Shown: positions 1-6,567 of the stretch, one piece after another
Layout: every line of letters starts with the position of its first letter
Numbering within the stretch: position 1 is the first letter of the stretch
Assembly (NCBI GenBank): GCA_023460615.1
Contig: JAEWPL010000089.1
Span: 1-14,061, forward strand
Origin: Pseudomonadota bacterium
GTDB lineage: Bacteria; Pseudomonadota; Gammaproteobacteria; Enterobacterales; Succinivibrionaceae
Length of the DNA stretch: 14,061 nt
Direction of reading: 5' to 3'
Translations under genes and position numbers: made by a program
The notes under the pieces: generated by a model
The model's database searches: none
Told to the model about the DNA's origin: nothing
What the model saw: only the letters and a program-made list of their open reading frames with translations

Positions 1-356
1 GAGCCTTTCCAATATAGTTTTAAAGGAATTAAGGTATAACCTTGTCTTTGAACTACACCAGTTAATTTATCAATTTCTTTTCTTGATAAAAGTAATTTTC
101 TAGTTCTTGTAGGATCGCTTACTACAAAGGCACAACTAGTTTTCAAAGGATTGATAATAGATCCTAATAAAATAATCTCGCCACCTTTGATAGTTACATA
201 GCCTTCAGAAATATTAGCTTTACCAGCACGCAAAGCTTTTACTTCCCAGCCTTGAAGAGATAGACCTGCTTCATATCTATCTTCAATAAAATATTCAAAA
301 TTTGCTTTACGATTTACAGCTATAACATTACTTAACTGTTTTTCTTTTTTAGCCAC
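1..356 (-). CDS. smpB: SsrA-binding protein SmpB, 5' part (3' end beyond the left edge)
   Basis: SmpB binds tmRNA and brings it to stalled ribosomes for trans-translation. Reading the minus strand from 356 gives about 118 residues with the family hallmarks: EYFIED near the start, then [20 protein letters not shown], the strongly conserved [10 protein letters not shown] block, and LYWK at the visible end. E. coli SmpB is about 160 residues, so the basic C-terminal tail that acts in the mRNA channel lies outside the window. The start is GTG at 356-354 (reads V/M-A-K-K). An AGGT-type ribosome-binding site (complement of 366-369) sits about 10 bases upstream, and no in-frame ATG fits better. The gene is divergent from the chemoreceptor gene, with about 210 bases between them. 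The tmRNA gene ssrA, often close by in proteobacteria, is not visible here. Confidence 0.96.
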   Translation of the reverse strand, partial: MAKKEKQLSNVIAVNRKANFEYFIEDRYEAGLSLQGWEVKALRAGKANISEGYVTIKGGEIILLGSIINPLKTSCAFVVSDPTRTRKLLLSRKEIDKLTGVVQRQGYTLIPLKLYWKG

Positions 357-435
357 TTTTATCGTACCTAGATCAAAATTATTAATTGATTTTACGAATT
401 TTACCTAAAATTATATACAAACATCAAATTATAGA

Positions 436-462
436 TAAAAAAATCCGACTGTTTACCGATAT
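436..462 (+). promoter_or_regulatory. Sigma-28 (FliA) type promoter for the chemoreceptor gene
   Basis: TAAA at 436-439 is followed, at exactly the flagellar sigma-28 spacing, by ACCGATAT at 455-462. The known consensus is TAAAGTTT, 11 bases, GCCGATAA. The TAAA and CCGATA cores match fully; the rest of the -35 box is poly-A. Transcription would start near 469, leaving a leader of about 98 bases. An inverted repeat CTGTTT / AAACAG (449-454 and 466-471) flanks the -10 box. Confidence 0.62.
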
Positions 463-566
463 TTAAAACAGATTGTTATAAACTAGAAAATCGATACTAT
501 ACTTAAAATATTACAATGATTGTGGCTAATTTGTGCCTTTGTGATAATGCATAATGAGAGATTGGT

Positions 567-1892
567 ATGTCTGACACAAAAATTAAGTTAACTGGCGAAA
601 CTATAAATAATAAAAGCGTTTCTGCTTATAAATCCGCACCTTTTTTCAAGTCTCTTGTTACCTTGCGCTTTGGTGACATTTCCATCGTACAAAGAATTTT
701 TGCTTCTTTTATCATCACTATTTTAGTGTTTGCTATAGGTGGCTTATTTGTTTTATCTCAGGCAAATGAGCTTTTAGAAATTGTAAAAGCAAATAACAAT
801 CAAACTAATGCTATTGTTTACTCTATTTACGTTATTCTAGCTATCTCTATTATTATCCCTACTGTGCTATCTGTGCTTCTTGCAAAATCTATTAACAGTG
901 AAGTAAAGCACGTATGGAAATCTTTACAGAAATTATCTAATGGTGACTTTAGACGTCACGAGAAAGCAACTCATCGTAAAAATGAGATTGGTAGTATTGA
1001 TGCTTTAGTAGATGTTGTAGCTCAGTCTATGGAGCAAACTATTGAAAAGCTAAACTCTGATTTTAAGAAGATGGTATCAATGGTGTACTCTAATTCAAAT
1101 ATGTTAGATTCGACTGCCGATGCTATCGCCACTCAGAGAACTAAAGCTCAATCTGTCGCTATGGCTACCTCTAATATGGAGCAATCCATTGAAAAAGTAA
1201 CAGAATTTGCAAAGTCTACTCTATCTGAGGTTCAAACTGCAGAAAAAGCCTCCGATACCTGCCGTTGCACTATGCAAGATAACATTACCACCACCCATTC
1301 TCTATCAGATAAATTACGTGATACCTCTGTGGCTATTTCAAAGATCAATGAAATGGGTGAACAGATTAACTCTATTGTTAAAACCATTGCTGCAATTGCT
1401 GATCAAACAAATTTACTTGCTTTAAACGCTACGATTGAAGCAGCCCGCTCAGGCGAGCACGGTAAAGGTTTTGCCGTGGTGGCAAGTGAAGTTCGTGATT
1501 TGGCAACTAAGACTGCCGTGTCTACAAAAGAAGTATCAGACACTATCGCTAGACTTTCAGATGCAGTGCAAATGTGTGTTAATGTGGTAGCTTCTTGTGA
1601 GGAGGAGATGAACAACTCTGTACATCAAAGCTCTAAAGCTAACTCTGCTATCGAGGAGATTATGGGCATTATCGCTACAATCACCGATATGTCAGAGCAA
1701 ATTGTACAATCCTGTCAGCAACAGACAGATATTGCAACCGATGTAAACCACTCTATTACTAATATCAACTCTATCACTGAAGAGTGTTTTGATCACATCA
1801 CCGATTCTAAGCAACAAGTTCATGAGATTAGAGTTTTAGCTCAAAACCAGGTAGAAAACTTATCTACCTTTAAAACAAATAATCATCAGTAA
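567..1892 (+). CDS. Methyl-accepting chemotaxis protein with minimal periplasmic loop
   Basis: An inner-membrane chemoreceptor of 441 residues that should signal through CheA/CheW to the flagellar motor. After a roughly 43-residue cytoplasmic N-terminus come two hydrophobic helices at about 44-65 and 83-106. Only about 17 residues lie between them, so there is no periplasmic ligand-binding domain. A HAMP linker follows (about 107-160, with its KNEIGSI motif). The long cytoplasmic coiled coil carries the highly conserved hairpin tip at about 279-311 ([20 protein letters not shown], then FAVVASEVR). There is no C-terminal NWETF-like CheR/CheB tether. Six cysteines (232, 234, 337, 344, 383, 407) lie in the cytoplasmic helices, which is a lot for this family. 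ATG at 567 is preceded by a weak GAGAG site. The gene appears monocistronic, with a sigma-28 promoter match upstream and a terminator directly behind it. The ligand is unknown; it may sense membrane, cytoplasmic or redox state, or act with a partner. Confidence 0.95.
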   Translation: MSDTKIKLTGETINNKSVSAYKSAPFFKSLVTLRFGDISIVQRIFASFIITILVFAIGGLFVLSQANELLEIVKANNNQTNAIVYSIYVILAISIIIPTVLSVLLAKSINSEVKHVWKSLQKLSNGDFRRHEKATHRKNEIGSIDALVDVVAQSMEQTIEKLNSDFKKMVSMVYSNSNMLDSTADAIATQRTKAQSVAMATSNMEQSIEKVTEFAKSTLSEVQTAEKASDTCRCTMQDNITTTHSLSDKLRDTSVAISKINEMGEQINSIVKTIAAIADQTNLLALNATIEAARSGEHGKGFAVVASEVRDLATKTAVSTKEVSDTIARLSDAVQMCVNVVASCEEEMNNSVHQSSKANSAIEEIMGIIATITDMSEQIVQSCQQQTDIATDVNHSITNINSITEECFDHITDSKQQVHEIRVLAQNQVENLSTFKTNNHQ

Positions 1893-1907
1893 ATAATCTC
1901 TTTTTAG

Positions 1908-1933
1908 AAGGCTACTTTTTGGTAGCCTTTTTT
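1908..1933 (+). terminator. Rho-independent terminator of the chemoreceptor gene
   Basis: The stem AAGGCTAC (1908-1915) pairs with GTAGCCTT (1922-1929) around a 6-base loop, followed by a T run to 1933. It separates the chemoreceptor from the flagellin promoter only a few bases downstream. Confidence 0.9.
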
Positions 1934-1938
1934 CATTG

Positions 1939-1955
1939 TTGGCACGAATTTTTCA
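1939..1955 (+). promoter_or_regulatory. Sigma-54 (RpoN) like promoter for the flagellin gene
   Basis: TTGGCACG at 1939-1946 is a perfect -24 element. The invariant GG (1941-1942) is followed after 10 bases by TC in TTTCA, where the consensus is GC in TTGCA. Spacing is exact but the -12 element is one base off. Transcription would begin near 1966, giving a leader of about 44 bases. RpoN-dependent flagellin genes are known in polar-flagellated gammaproteobacteria such as Vibrio. No sigma-28 match was seen for this gene. Confidence 0.5.
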
Positions 1956-1958
1956 TAT

Positions 1959-2005
1959 CCAAGGTATAACGGCAAAAAGTTGTCACTACAACTTACCTTG
2001 GAGAG
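1959..2005 (+). promoter_or_regulatory. Nested inverted repeats in the flagellin leader, reaching the ribosome-binding site
   Basis: An outer perfect inverted repeat CCAAGGTA (1959-1966) / TACCTTGG (1994-2001) encloses a second perfect hairpin AAGTTGT (1977-1983), loop CACT, ACAACTT (1988-1994). The right outer arm includes the first two bases of the ribosome-binding site GGAGAG (2000-2005). If transcription starts near 1966, the outer left arm is mostly untranscribed and would act as a DNA operator, while the inner hairpin would still form in the mRNA. The function is inferred; the symmetry is directly visible. Confidence 0.5.
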
Positions 2006-2009
2006 AAAA

Positions 2010-2945
2010 ATGGCCCTTTATTTAAATACTAATTTGTCAGCGCTTCAGGCTAAACGCTCTGTAAACAGCGCTACCACCAAGCTTGATAAAGCGTATGAGA
2101 ATCTGTCTACTGGTTTAAAAATTAACAGTGCTAAAGATGATCCTGCTGGTGTACAAACCTCTGATAGATTAACAGTACAGTTAAATTCCTTAAATCAAAC
2201 TAACCGTAATGCTCAAAATGCGATTGCTTATGCCCAAACGGCTGAAGGCGCTATGGAAGAAATTACTACCATGCTACAGCGTATTCGTACTTTGGCAATT
2301 CAATCTGCTAACGGCACTAACTCTGAAGATAACCGTCAAGCTATTCAAGATGAGGTGGATGAGCTTAACAAGGAAATCGTTAGAATTGCTCGTGATACAA
2401 CCTTTGGTGGCCAAGACTTATTAAGTGGCAATGCTTCAATTGCAAGATTCCAGATAAGTCCAGATCCTGGCTCTTTAATTAAGATTGATTTATCTTCAGG
2501 TTTTGATACTGACTCTATTGCAAAACTAGCTGAAAGAATTTGTGGATCTTCAAAATTTGAACTTCCAGTAGGCCATAACCTAACTGTAAGTGAATTCCAG
2601 TTTCAGGATATCTTCCACTACGATGTAAATGGTAAAGGTATTGATGTAAGTACTATGTCCGCAGCTGAAATTGTACTTGCTGGTATCGATTACTTAATTA
2701 CTGCTGTAGATGCAAAGAGATCAGAACTTGGTGCAGTTCAAAACCGTCTAGAATCAACCATTCGTAACCAAGAAAACATTTATGAGAATGTATCTGATTC
2801 TAGATCTCAAATTCGTGATGCTGATTATGCAGAGGAAGTATCTAATATGACTGCAGCTCAAATTCTTCAGCAAGGCTCAGTCACAATTTTGACTCAAGCA
2901 AATTCTAAACCTCAAATTGCACTACAGATGTTGCAAGAAAGTTAA
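2010..2945 (+). CDS. fliC: Flagellin (short form)
   Basis: Structural subunit of the flagellar filament, exported by the flagellar type III apparatus. The protein has 311 residues from ATG at 2010 (MALYLNTNLSALQAKRS, a typical flagellin N-terminus), with GGAGAG 4 bases upstream of the start. An in-frame TTG 30 bases earlier would add atypical residues and lacks a ribosome-binding site. The conserved D0/D1 N-terminal region covers about 1-140, including LSTGLKINSAKDDPAG and QRIRTLAIQSANGTNSEDNR (about 90-109), which is the segment recognised by TLR5 in many beta/gamma-proteobacterial flagellins. The variable middle is short (about 141-215) and includes a cysteine at 178. The conserved C-terminal D1/D0 follows (RLESTIRNQENIYENVSDSRSQIRDADYAEE and the final coiled coil). 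There are no D2/D3 outer domains as in the roughly 500-residue Salmonella FliC. No flagellar chaperone or cap gene follows. The symbol is by family; it could equally be named flaA. Confidence 0.95.
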   Translation: MALYLNTNLSALQAKRSVNSATTKLDKAYENLSTGLKINSAKDDPAGVQTSDRLTVQLNSLNQTNRNAQNAIAYAQTAEGAMEEITTMLQRIRTLAIQSANGTNSEDNRQAIQDEVDELNKEIVRIARDTTFGGQDLLSGNASIARFQISPDPGSLIKIDLSSGFDTDSIAKLAERICGSSKFELPVGHNLTVSEFQFQDIFHYDVNGKGIDVSTMSAAEIVLAGIDYLITAVDAKRSELGAVQNRLESTIRNQENIYENVSDSRSQIRDADYAEEVSNMTAAQILQQGSVTILTQANSKPQIALQMLQES

Positions 2946-2972
2946 ACTAAACTCCTTCCATTTTTCTCTAAG

Positions 2973-3002
2973 TCAAAAGCCATCATATGCGATGGCTTTT
3001 GA
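2973..3002 (+). terminator. Rho-independent terminator of the flagellin gene
   Basis: A 12-bp perfect stem TCAAAAGCCATC (2973-2984) / GATGGCTTTTGA (2991-3002) with a 6-base loop. The T run is only four bases and lies in the right arm of the stem, but the hairpin is strong. Confidence 0.8.
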
Positions 3003-3019
3003 TATTTATGCTCATAGTC

Positions 3020-3052
3020 TTAGGATTTTTACCGTTTCATGATACAATCATG
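3020..3052 (+). promoter_or_regulatory. Probable sigma-70 promoter of ettA with a palindrome over the -10
   Basis: TACAAT at 3043-3048 resembles a -10 box. TTAGGA at 3020-3025, 17 bases upstream, is a modest -35. The perfect inverted repeat CATGAT-ACA-ATCATG (3038-3052) overlaps the -10 box, as an operator would. Transcription would start around 3055, giving a very short leader before ATG 3076. Confidence 0.45.
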
Positions 3053-3075
3053 TTGTCATTTACATGAGGATATTT

Positions 3076-4740
3076 ATGGCACAGTTCATTTATACCATGA
3101 ATAGGGTTGGAAAGATTGTTCCCCCTAAACGTCAAATTTTAAAAGATATATCTTTATCCTTTTTCCCTGGTGCAAAAATTGGTGTACTAGGTTTAAATGG
3201 TGCAGGTAAATCTACTCTTATCAAGATCATGGCAGGTGTTGATCAGGATTATGAGGGTGAAGCAAGACCTCAACCTGGCATCAAAATAGGTTATTTACCT
3301 CAAGAGCCTGTTTTAGATCCTGAGAAGTCTGTAAAAGAAGTTATCGAAGAGTCTTTTGCTGAGGTTAATGCAGCTTTAAAGAGACTAGATGAAGTATACG
3401 CAGAATATGCAGACGAAAACGCTGATTTTGATGCTTTAGCTAAAGAGCAAGCAAAACTTGAGGCTATCATTCAAGCTCATGATGGTCACAATATCGAAGT
3501 TCAAATTGATAAAGCAGCCGATGCTTTAAGACTACCTCCTGCTGACAGAAAGATTAAGGTTCTATCAGGTGGTGAAAGACGTCGTGTTGCACTTTGCAGA
3601 CTTTTATTAGAAAAGCCTGATATGCTTTTACTAGACGAGCCTACTAACCACTTAGATGCTGAATCTATTGATTGGCTTGAGCAATTCTTACATCAATATC
3701 CAGGTACTGTAGTTGCAGTAACCCACGATAGATACTTCTTAGACAATGTAGCAGGTTGGATCTTAGAGCTTGACCGTGGTGAGGGTATTCCTTGGGAAGG
3801 TAACTACTCTTCTTGGCTTGATCAAAAAGATAAGCGTCTACAAATAGAAGAAAGCGCAGAATCAGCTCGTCGCCGTTCTATTGAACGCGAACTTGAGTGG
3901 GTTCGCCAAGGTGCTAAGGGTCGTCATGCTAAGTCTAAAGCCCGTTTAGCTCGTTTTGAGGAATTGTCCTCTGTTGAATATCAAACTCGTAACGAAACTA
4001 ACGAGCTTTATATTCCACCAGGGCCTCGCTTAGGTGAGACCGTACTTGAGGTTAATAACCTTAAGAAAGCATACGACGGACAAGTTTTAATTGATGATCT
4101 ATCCTTTAGCATTCCAAAGGGTGCTATTGTAGGTATCATCGGTCCAAACGGTGCTGGTAAGTCTACTCTATTTAGAATGATCACCGGTATTGAGCAACCT
4201 GATGCAGGTACAATCAAGTTAGGTGAGACTGTAATTACTGCTTATGTTGAGCAGTTTAGAGATCAAATGAAGAACGAGAACACCGTTTATGAGGAGATCT
4301 CTCAAGGTCAAGATATCTTACGTGTAGGCTCTTATGAGATCCCATCTCGTGCTTACATCGGTAGATTTAACTTCCGTGGTACCGATCAGCAAAAACGTGT
4401 AGGTGATTTATCAGGTGGTGAGCGTGGTAGATTACAGTTAGCTAAGCTATTACAAGTAGGTGGTAACTTCTTACTACTTGACGAGCCTACTAACGATTTA
4501 GACGTTGAAACCTTACGTGCACTTGAAAATGCTCTTTTGGAGTTCCCAGGTGCTGCTATGGTTATTTCCCATGACCGTTGGTTCCTAGATAGAATCGCGA
4601 CCCACATCCTAGACTATGGTGATGAAGGTAAAGTAAGATTCTTTGAAGGTAACTATACTGAGTATGAAGCTTGGAAGAAAGCTAACTTAGGTGAAGAAGC
4701 TCAGCCTCATCGCTTAAAGTTCAAGAAAGTTACTAAGTAG
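3076..4740 (+). CDS. ettA: Energy-dependent translational throttle protein EttA (ABC-F ATPase)
   Basis: A cytosolic ABC-F protein that binds the ribosomal E site and gates entry into elongation according to ADP/ATP level in E. coli. The 554 residues align almost end to end with E. coli EttA (555). The first ATPase has Walker A GLNGAGKS (39-46), signature LSGGE (163-167) and catalytic Glu188. The second has Walker A GPNGAGKS (356-363), signature LSGGE (445-449) and Glu470. The arm insertion (about 95-136) and the linker between the domains (about 242-322, with ELEWVRQGAKGRHAKSKARL), which contacts P-site tRNA, are both present, marking this as EttA rather than Uup, YheS or YbiT. The ATG at 3076 is chosen over the in-frame ATG at 3064 because TGAGGA (3065-3070) is correctly spaced for it and the protein then begins MAQFIYTM as in E. 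coli. It appears monocistronic, with its own promoter and terminator. Confidence 0.98.
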   Translation: MAQFIYTMNRVGKIVPPKRQILKDISLSFFPGAKIGVLGLNGAGKSTLIKIMAGVDQDYEGEARPQPGIKIGYLPQEPVLDPEKSVKEVIEESFAEVNAALKRLDEVYAEYADENADFDALAKEQAKLEAIIQAHDGHNIEVQIDKAADALRLPPADRKIKVLSGGERRRVALCRLLLEKPDMLLLDEPTNHLDAESIDWLEQFLHQYPGTVVAVTHDRYFLDNVAGWILELDRGEGIPWEGNYSSWLDQKDKRLQIEESAESARRRSIERELEWVRQGAKGRHAKSKARLARFEELSSVEYQTRNETNELYIPPGPRLGETVLEVNNLKKAYDGQVLIDDLSFSIPKGAIVGIIGPNGAGKSTLFRMITGIEQPDAGTIKLGETVITAYVEQFRDQMKNENTVYEEISQGQDILRVGSYEIPSRAYIGRFNFRGTDQQKRVGDLSGGERGRLQLAKLLQVGGNFLLLDEPTNDLDVETLRALENALLEFPGAAMVISHDRWFLDRIATHILDYGDEGKVRFFEGNYTEYEAWKKANLGEEAQPHRLKFKKVTK

Positions 4741-4743
4741 TTA

Positions 4744-4773
4744 TTAAAAGCCACTTTAAAAAGTGGCTTTTAA
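4744..4773 (+). terminator. Rho-independent terminator of ettA
   Basis: TTAAAAGCCACTTT (4744-4757) pairs with AAAGTGGCTTTTAA (4760-4773). The practical loop is the central A/T bases. It begins a few bases after the ettA stop codon. Confidence 0.88.
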
Positions 4774-4790
4774 ATTTCTAACAAACAAAA

Positions 4791-4858
4791 ATCTCAAACA
4801 CTAAAGTAAAAAGACCTCAAACAGTAAAGTAAAAATGTCACAAACAGTAAAACAAGGC
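4791..4858. repeat. Three tandem 23-bp imperfect repeats
   Basis: Three contiguous copies of a motif built around CTCAAACAGTAAAGTAAAAA: 4791-4813, 4814-4836 and 4837-4858. The first two differ at only a few bases; the third is more diverged (CACAAACAGTAAAACAAGG). There are no spacers, so this is not a CRISPR. The motif lies between the ettA terminator and the truncated DUF4143 gene. Repeated short blocks of this kind occur at the ends of some insertion sequences such as the IS21 family, but no transposase is present and the identification is speculative. Confidence 0.65.
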
Positions 4859-4884
4859 TAGAAAATTAAGCTACAAAGCCTTTT
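4854..4884 (+). terminator. Weak terminator-like hairpin ahead of the DUF4143 gene
   Basis: AAGGCT (4854-4859) pairs with AGCCTT (4877-4882), followed by TT. The loop is long (17 bases), though an inner TAG/CTA can shorten it. It overlaps the last tandem repeat. It could be a relic terminator of whatever once occupied this space. Confidence 0.3.
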
Positions 4885-4947
4885 ATATCCTGTTTTGTGG
4901 ATACTTATACAAACTAAAACTTAGTAAATGAAAAAGCGTTTAAATTT

Positions 4948-5838
4948 ATGCAATCTCAAGCTTTACCTAATGCTTTAAAATCCTCAAATCAAGTAAGTAT
5001 AAAGAGCTTATTTTTGTCACCAATGCAAGTTGAAGATTTTAGTTCCATGTCAATTGAACAGCTATCCTTTATGATTTGTTGTGGCGGTTTTACGCAAGCT
5101 TTAAATTCAGATAAGACTAATGCTCTAGAGACTGTAAAAGACTATGTTGACACTTTAATTTATAGCAGAGTTTTAAAAGCTGATGAATATAAAAGAGATC
5201 CTATAAAAGTATTTCAATTACTAAAAGCCTTAGCAAAAGCTATTGCCACAGAAGCTAAAATTCCAACTTTGCAAGCAAGCATAAAAAGTAATGATCATTC
5301 TTCTATCTCAAAGCCTACTATTATAAATTACCTTAAACTATTTATACTTCATGGAATAATTGATGAGCTTGATGCTTGGAAACCAAATTTAAGTACTAAA
5401 GCAATAGTTAGAAAATCTAGTATTAAATACTTTTGTGATCCTGCAATTGCGGTTGCAATTCTTGAATTGTCAAAAGAAAAGCTAATATATGATATTCCTA
5501 CTATGGAAAAACTCTTTAAAAATTTATGTATAAGTAAGTTGAGAGCCTACACAGCTATGCTTTGTGGCAAGATTTTACATTACAAAGATAGCGATAATTT
5601 AAAGTGTGATGCTGTAATTACACTTGAAGAAGGAAGCTTTGGTTTGATTGAAATTAAGTTAGGTGGGGATAAAAGCATCGAAGAAGGCGCAAAGGCTTTA
5701 AACAAACTTGAGCAGAAACTAGATTTAACTATGATGAAAAAGCCTGCCTTTAAAATGGTGTTAGCAGGTATTACACCGTATGCTTACAGAAGATTAGATG
5801 GCGTATATGTGGTACCGATAAGTACTTTGTGTCCTTAA
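4948..5838 (+). CDS. DUF4143-domain protein lacking its AAA ATPase half (N-terminally truncated)
   Basis: The 296 residues match the C-terminal two-thirds of the AAA_14/DUF4143 family of large prokaryotic ATPases, which are usually about 400 residues or more. Visible family features are LMICxGG-like FMICCGGF (41-48), RDP-LLKALAKAIATEAKIPTL, the helix-turn-helix-like SKPTIINYLKLF (121-132), AWKPNLSTKAIVRKSSIKYFCDPAIA, and a PD-(D/E)XK-like core with HYKDSDNLKCDAV (Asp221) and FGLIEIKLG (Glu235, Lys237). The C-terminus YAYRRLDGVYVVPISTL is complete. There is no Walker A or B region. Upstream DNA cannot supply one: the same frame has a stop at 4915-4917, preceded by tandem repeats. No ribosome-binding site precedes ATG 4948. 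The best reading is a deletion relic that keeps an open frame; a free-standing nuclease-like protein is the alternative. The natural role of the family is poorly known. Base composition resembles that of its neighbours. Confidence 0.8.
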   Translation: MQSQALPNALKSSNQVSIKSLFLSPMQVEDFSSMSIEQLSFMICCGGFTQALNSDKTNALETVKDYVDTLIYSRVLKADEYKRDPIKVFQLLKALAKAIATEAKIPTLQASIKSNDHSSISKPTIINYLKLFILHGIIDELDAWKPNLSTKAIVRKSSIKYFCDPAIAVAILELSKEKLIYDIPTMEKLFKNLCISKLRAYTAMLCGKILHYKDSDNLKCDAVITLEEGSFGLIEIKLGGDKSIEEGAKALNKLEQKLDLTMMKKPAFKMVLAGITPYAYRRLDGVYVVPISTLCP

Positions 5839-5861
5839 AAGATTAAGCTTTATAGTTAAGT

Positions 5862-5893
5862 AGACTCTCCTAAAAAACGTAGGAGAGTCTTTT
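5862..5893 (+). terminator. Rho-independent terminator between convergent genes
   Basis: An 11-bp stem AGACTCTCCTA (5862-5872) / TAGGAGAGTCT (5880-5890) with an A-rich loop and TTTT behind it. It is well formed for the plus strand. The minus-strand T run is poor, so it may only partly serve the convergent acetyltransferase gene. Confidence 0.85.
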
Positions 5894-5901
5894 AGATAGA
5901 T

Positions 5902-6459
5902 TTAATAACGCCTTGTTAAATGTTTGAAAAGGTAATGAGCTAAAGGTTTTGCACTGGTCTTAGTAATCGCAAAGCCTGCCTTTTGAGCAGTTCTTAAAGC
6001 TTTGATATTATCAAAATCAGCTAAAGTTGAGATACCATCAAGATAGCCCTCATCATAGCACTGTGAGGAATATTGTCTTAACTTAACACCAATACCCTTG
6101 TCTTGATATTGATATCTTACACCTACATATATCTCATGGATCACTTTTAAATCTTTTTCAACTGGCTGAAACATGAATAAGTCATAAGCAATTAGGTTGT
6201 CATTTTCATCAACCACAACACTTACAAGCTCTTTCATTCTAAAGCGGTATAACCACACTAAAAATGGATATAAAGGCTGTCTAAATAACTCTAAATGCAA
6301 GTTCTGAATAGCCTTTAAGTATTTTGGTTCACCACGTTTGAAGGTTAGGCCATTCTCTGTAAAAGAGTAATCATTGCGAATGTCCTTTGACCGTTTAACG
6401 TTGTAACTGAACACTTTAAACTTGTCATAACGCTCTGAAAGATTGTGCATAAATTGCAT
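5902..6459 (-). CDS. GNAT-family N-acetyltransferase
   Basis: The 185 residues contain a GNAT fold that would transfer an acyl group from acyl-CoA to an amine; the substrate cannot be told. The central beta strand and acyl-CoA pyrophosphate loop are at about 108-126 (IHEIYVGVRYQYQDKGIG, i.e. Q119-x-x-G122-x-G124). The motif B asparagine/alanine helix is at about 150-163 (DNIKALRTAQKAGF). The first 35 residues are polar and precede the fold. ATG at 6459 has AGGAG (complement of 6466-6470) six bases upstream. A second in-frame ATG three codons later is less well placed. No signal peptide or membrane helix is evident. The gene is divergent from the binding-protein gene and convergent with the DUF4143 remnant, so it is probably transcribed alone. 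Confidence 0.85.
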   Translation of the reverse strand: MQFMHNLSERYDKFKVFSYNVKRSKDIRNDYSFTENGLTFKRGEPKYLKAIQNLHLELFRQPLYPFLVWLYRFRMKELVSVVVDENDNLIAYDLFMFQPVEKDLKVIHEIYVGVRYQYQDKGIGVKLRQYSSQCYDEGYLDGISTLADFDNIKALRTAQKAGFAITKTSAKPLAHYLFKHLTRRY

Positions 6460-6504
6460 GATCTACTCCTTTTGCTACCTATTGATGCAGAATATGGTTT
6501 ACAC

Positions 6505-6532
6505 TTGCATTTAACTGCCATACCTTTATTAT
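6505..6532 (+). promoter_or_regulatory. Possible sigma-70 promoter of the binding-protein gene
   Basis: TATTAT at 6527-6532 is a good -10 box. TTGCAT at 6505-6510 lies 16 bases upstream and matches only the TTG of the -35 consensus. The position, about 30 bases before the ribosome-binding site, is suitable. Confidence 0.3.
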
Positions 6533-6567
6533 AGTGTAAGTTATCCTTTTTTGTTATGAGGCTATTT

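Noticed and set aside
1980..2009. N-terminal extension of the flagellin from a TTG start
   Set aside because: It lies within the inverted-repeat leader, lacks a ribosome-binding site and adds ten residues foreign to flagellins; ATG 2010 has GGAGAG and the canonical N-terminus.
3064..3075. ettA start at the earlier ATG
   Set aside because: That ATG overlaps the ribosome-binding site TGAGGA that serves ATG 3076, and the protein from 3076 matches the E. coli N-terminus.
4791..4858. Possible CRISPR array
   Set aside because: The units are contiguous, only three, A-rich and imperfect, with no spacers and no cas genes nearby.
4928..4978. Sixteen-codon frame starting MKKRLN ahead of the DUF4143 gene
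   Set aside because: Too short, no ribosome-binding site, and it overlaps the next frame; no support as a leader peptide.
5902..6459. Toxin of a GNAT-type toxin-antitoxin pair
   Set aside because: Toxin partners have a small DNA-binding antitoxin gene adjacent; none is found, and the protein has an extra N-terminal stretch not typical of such toxins.
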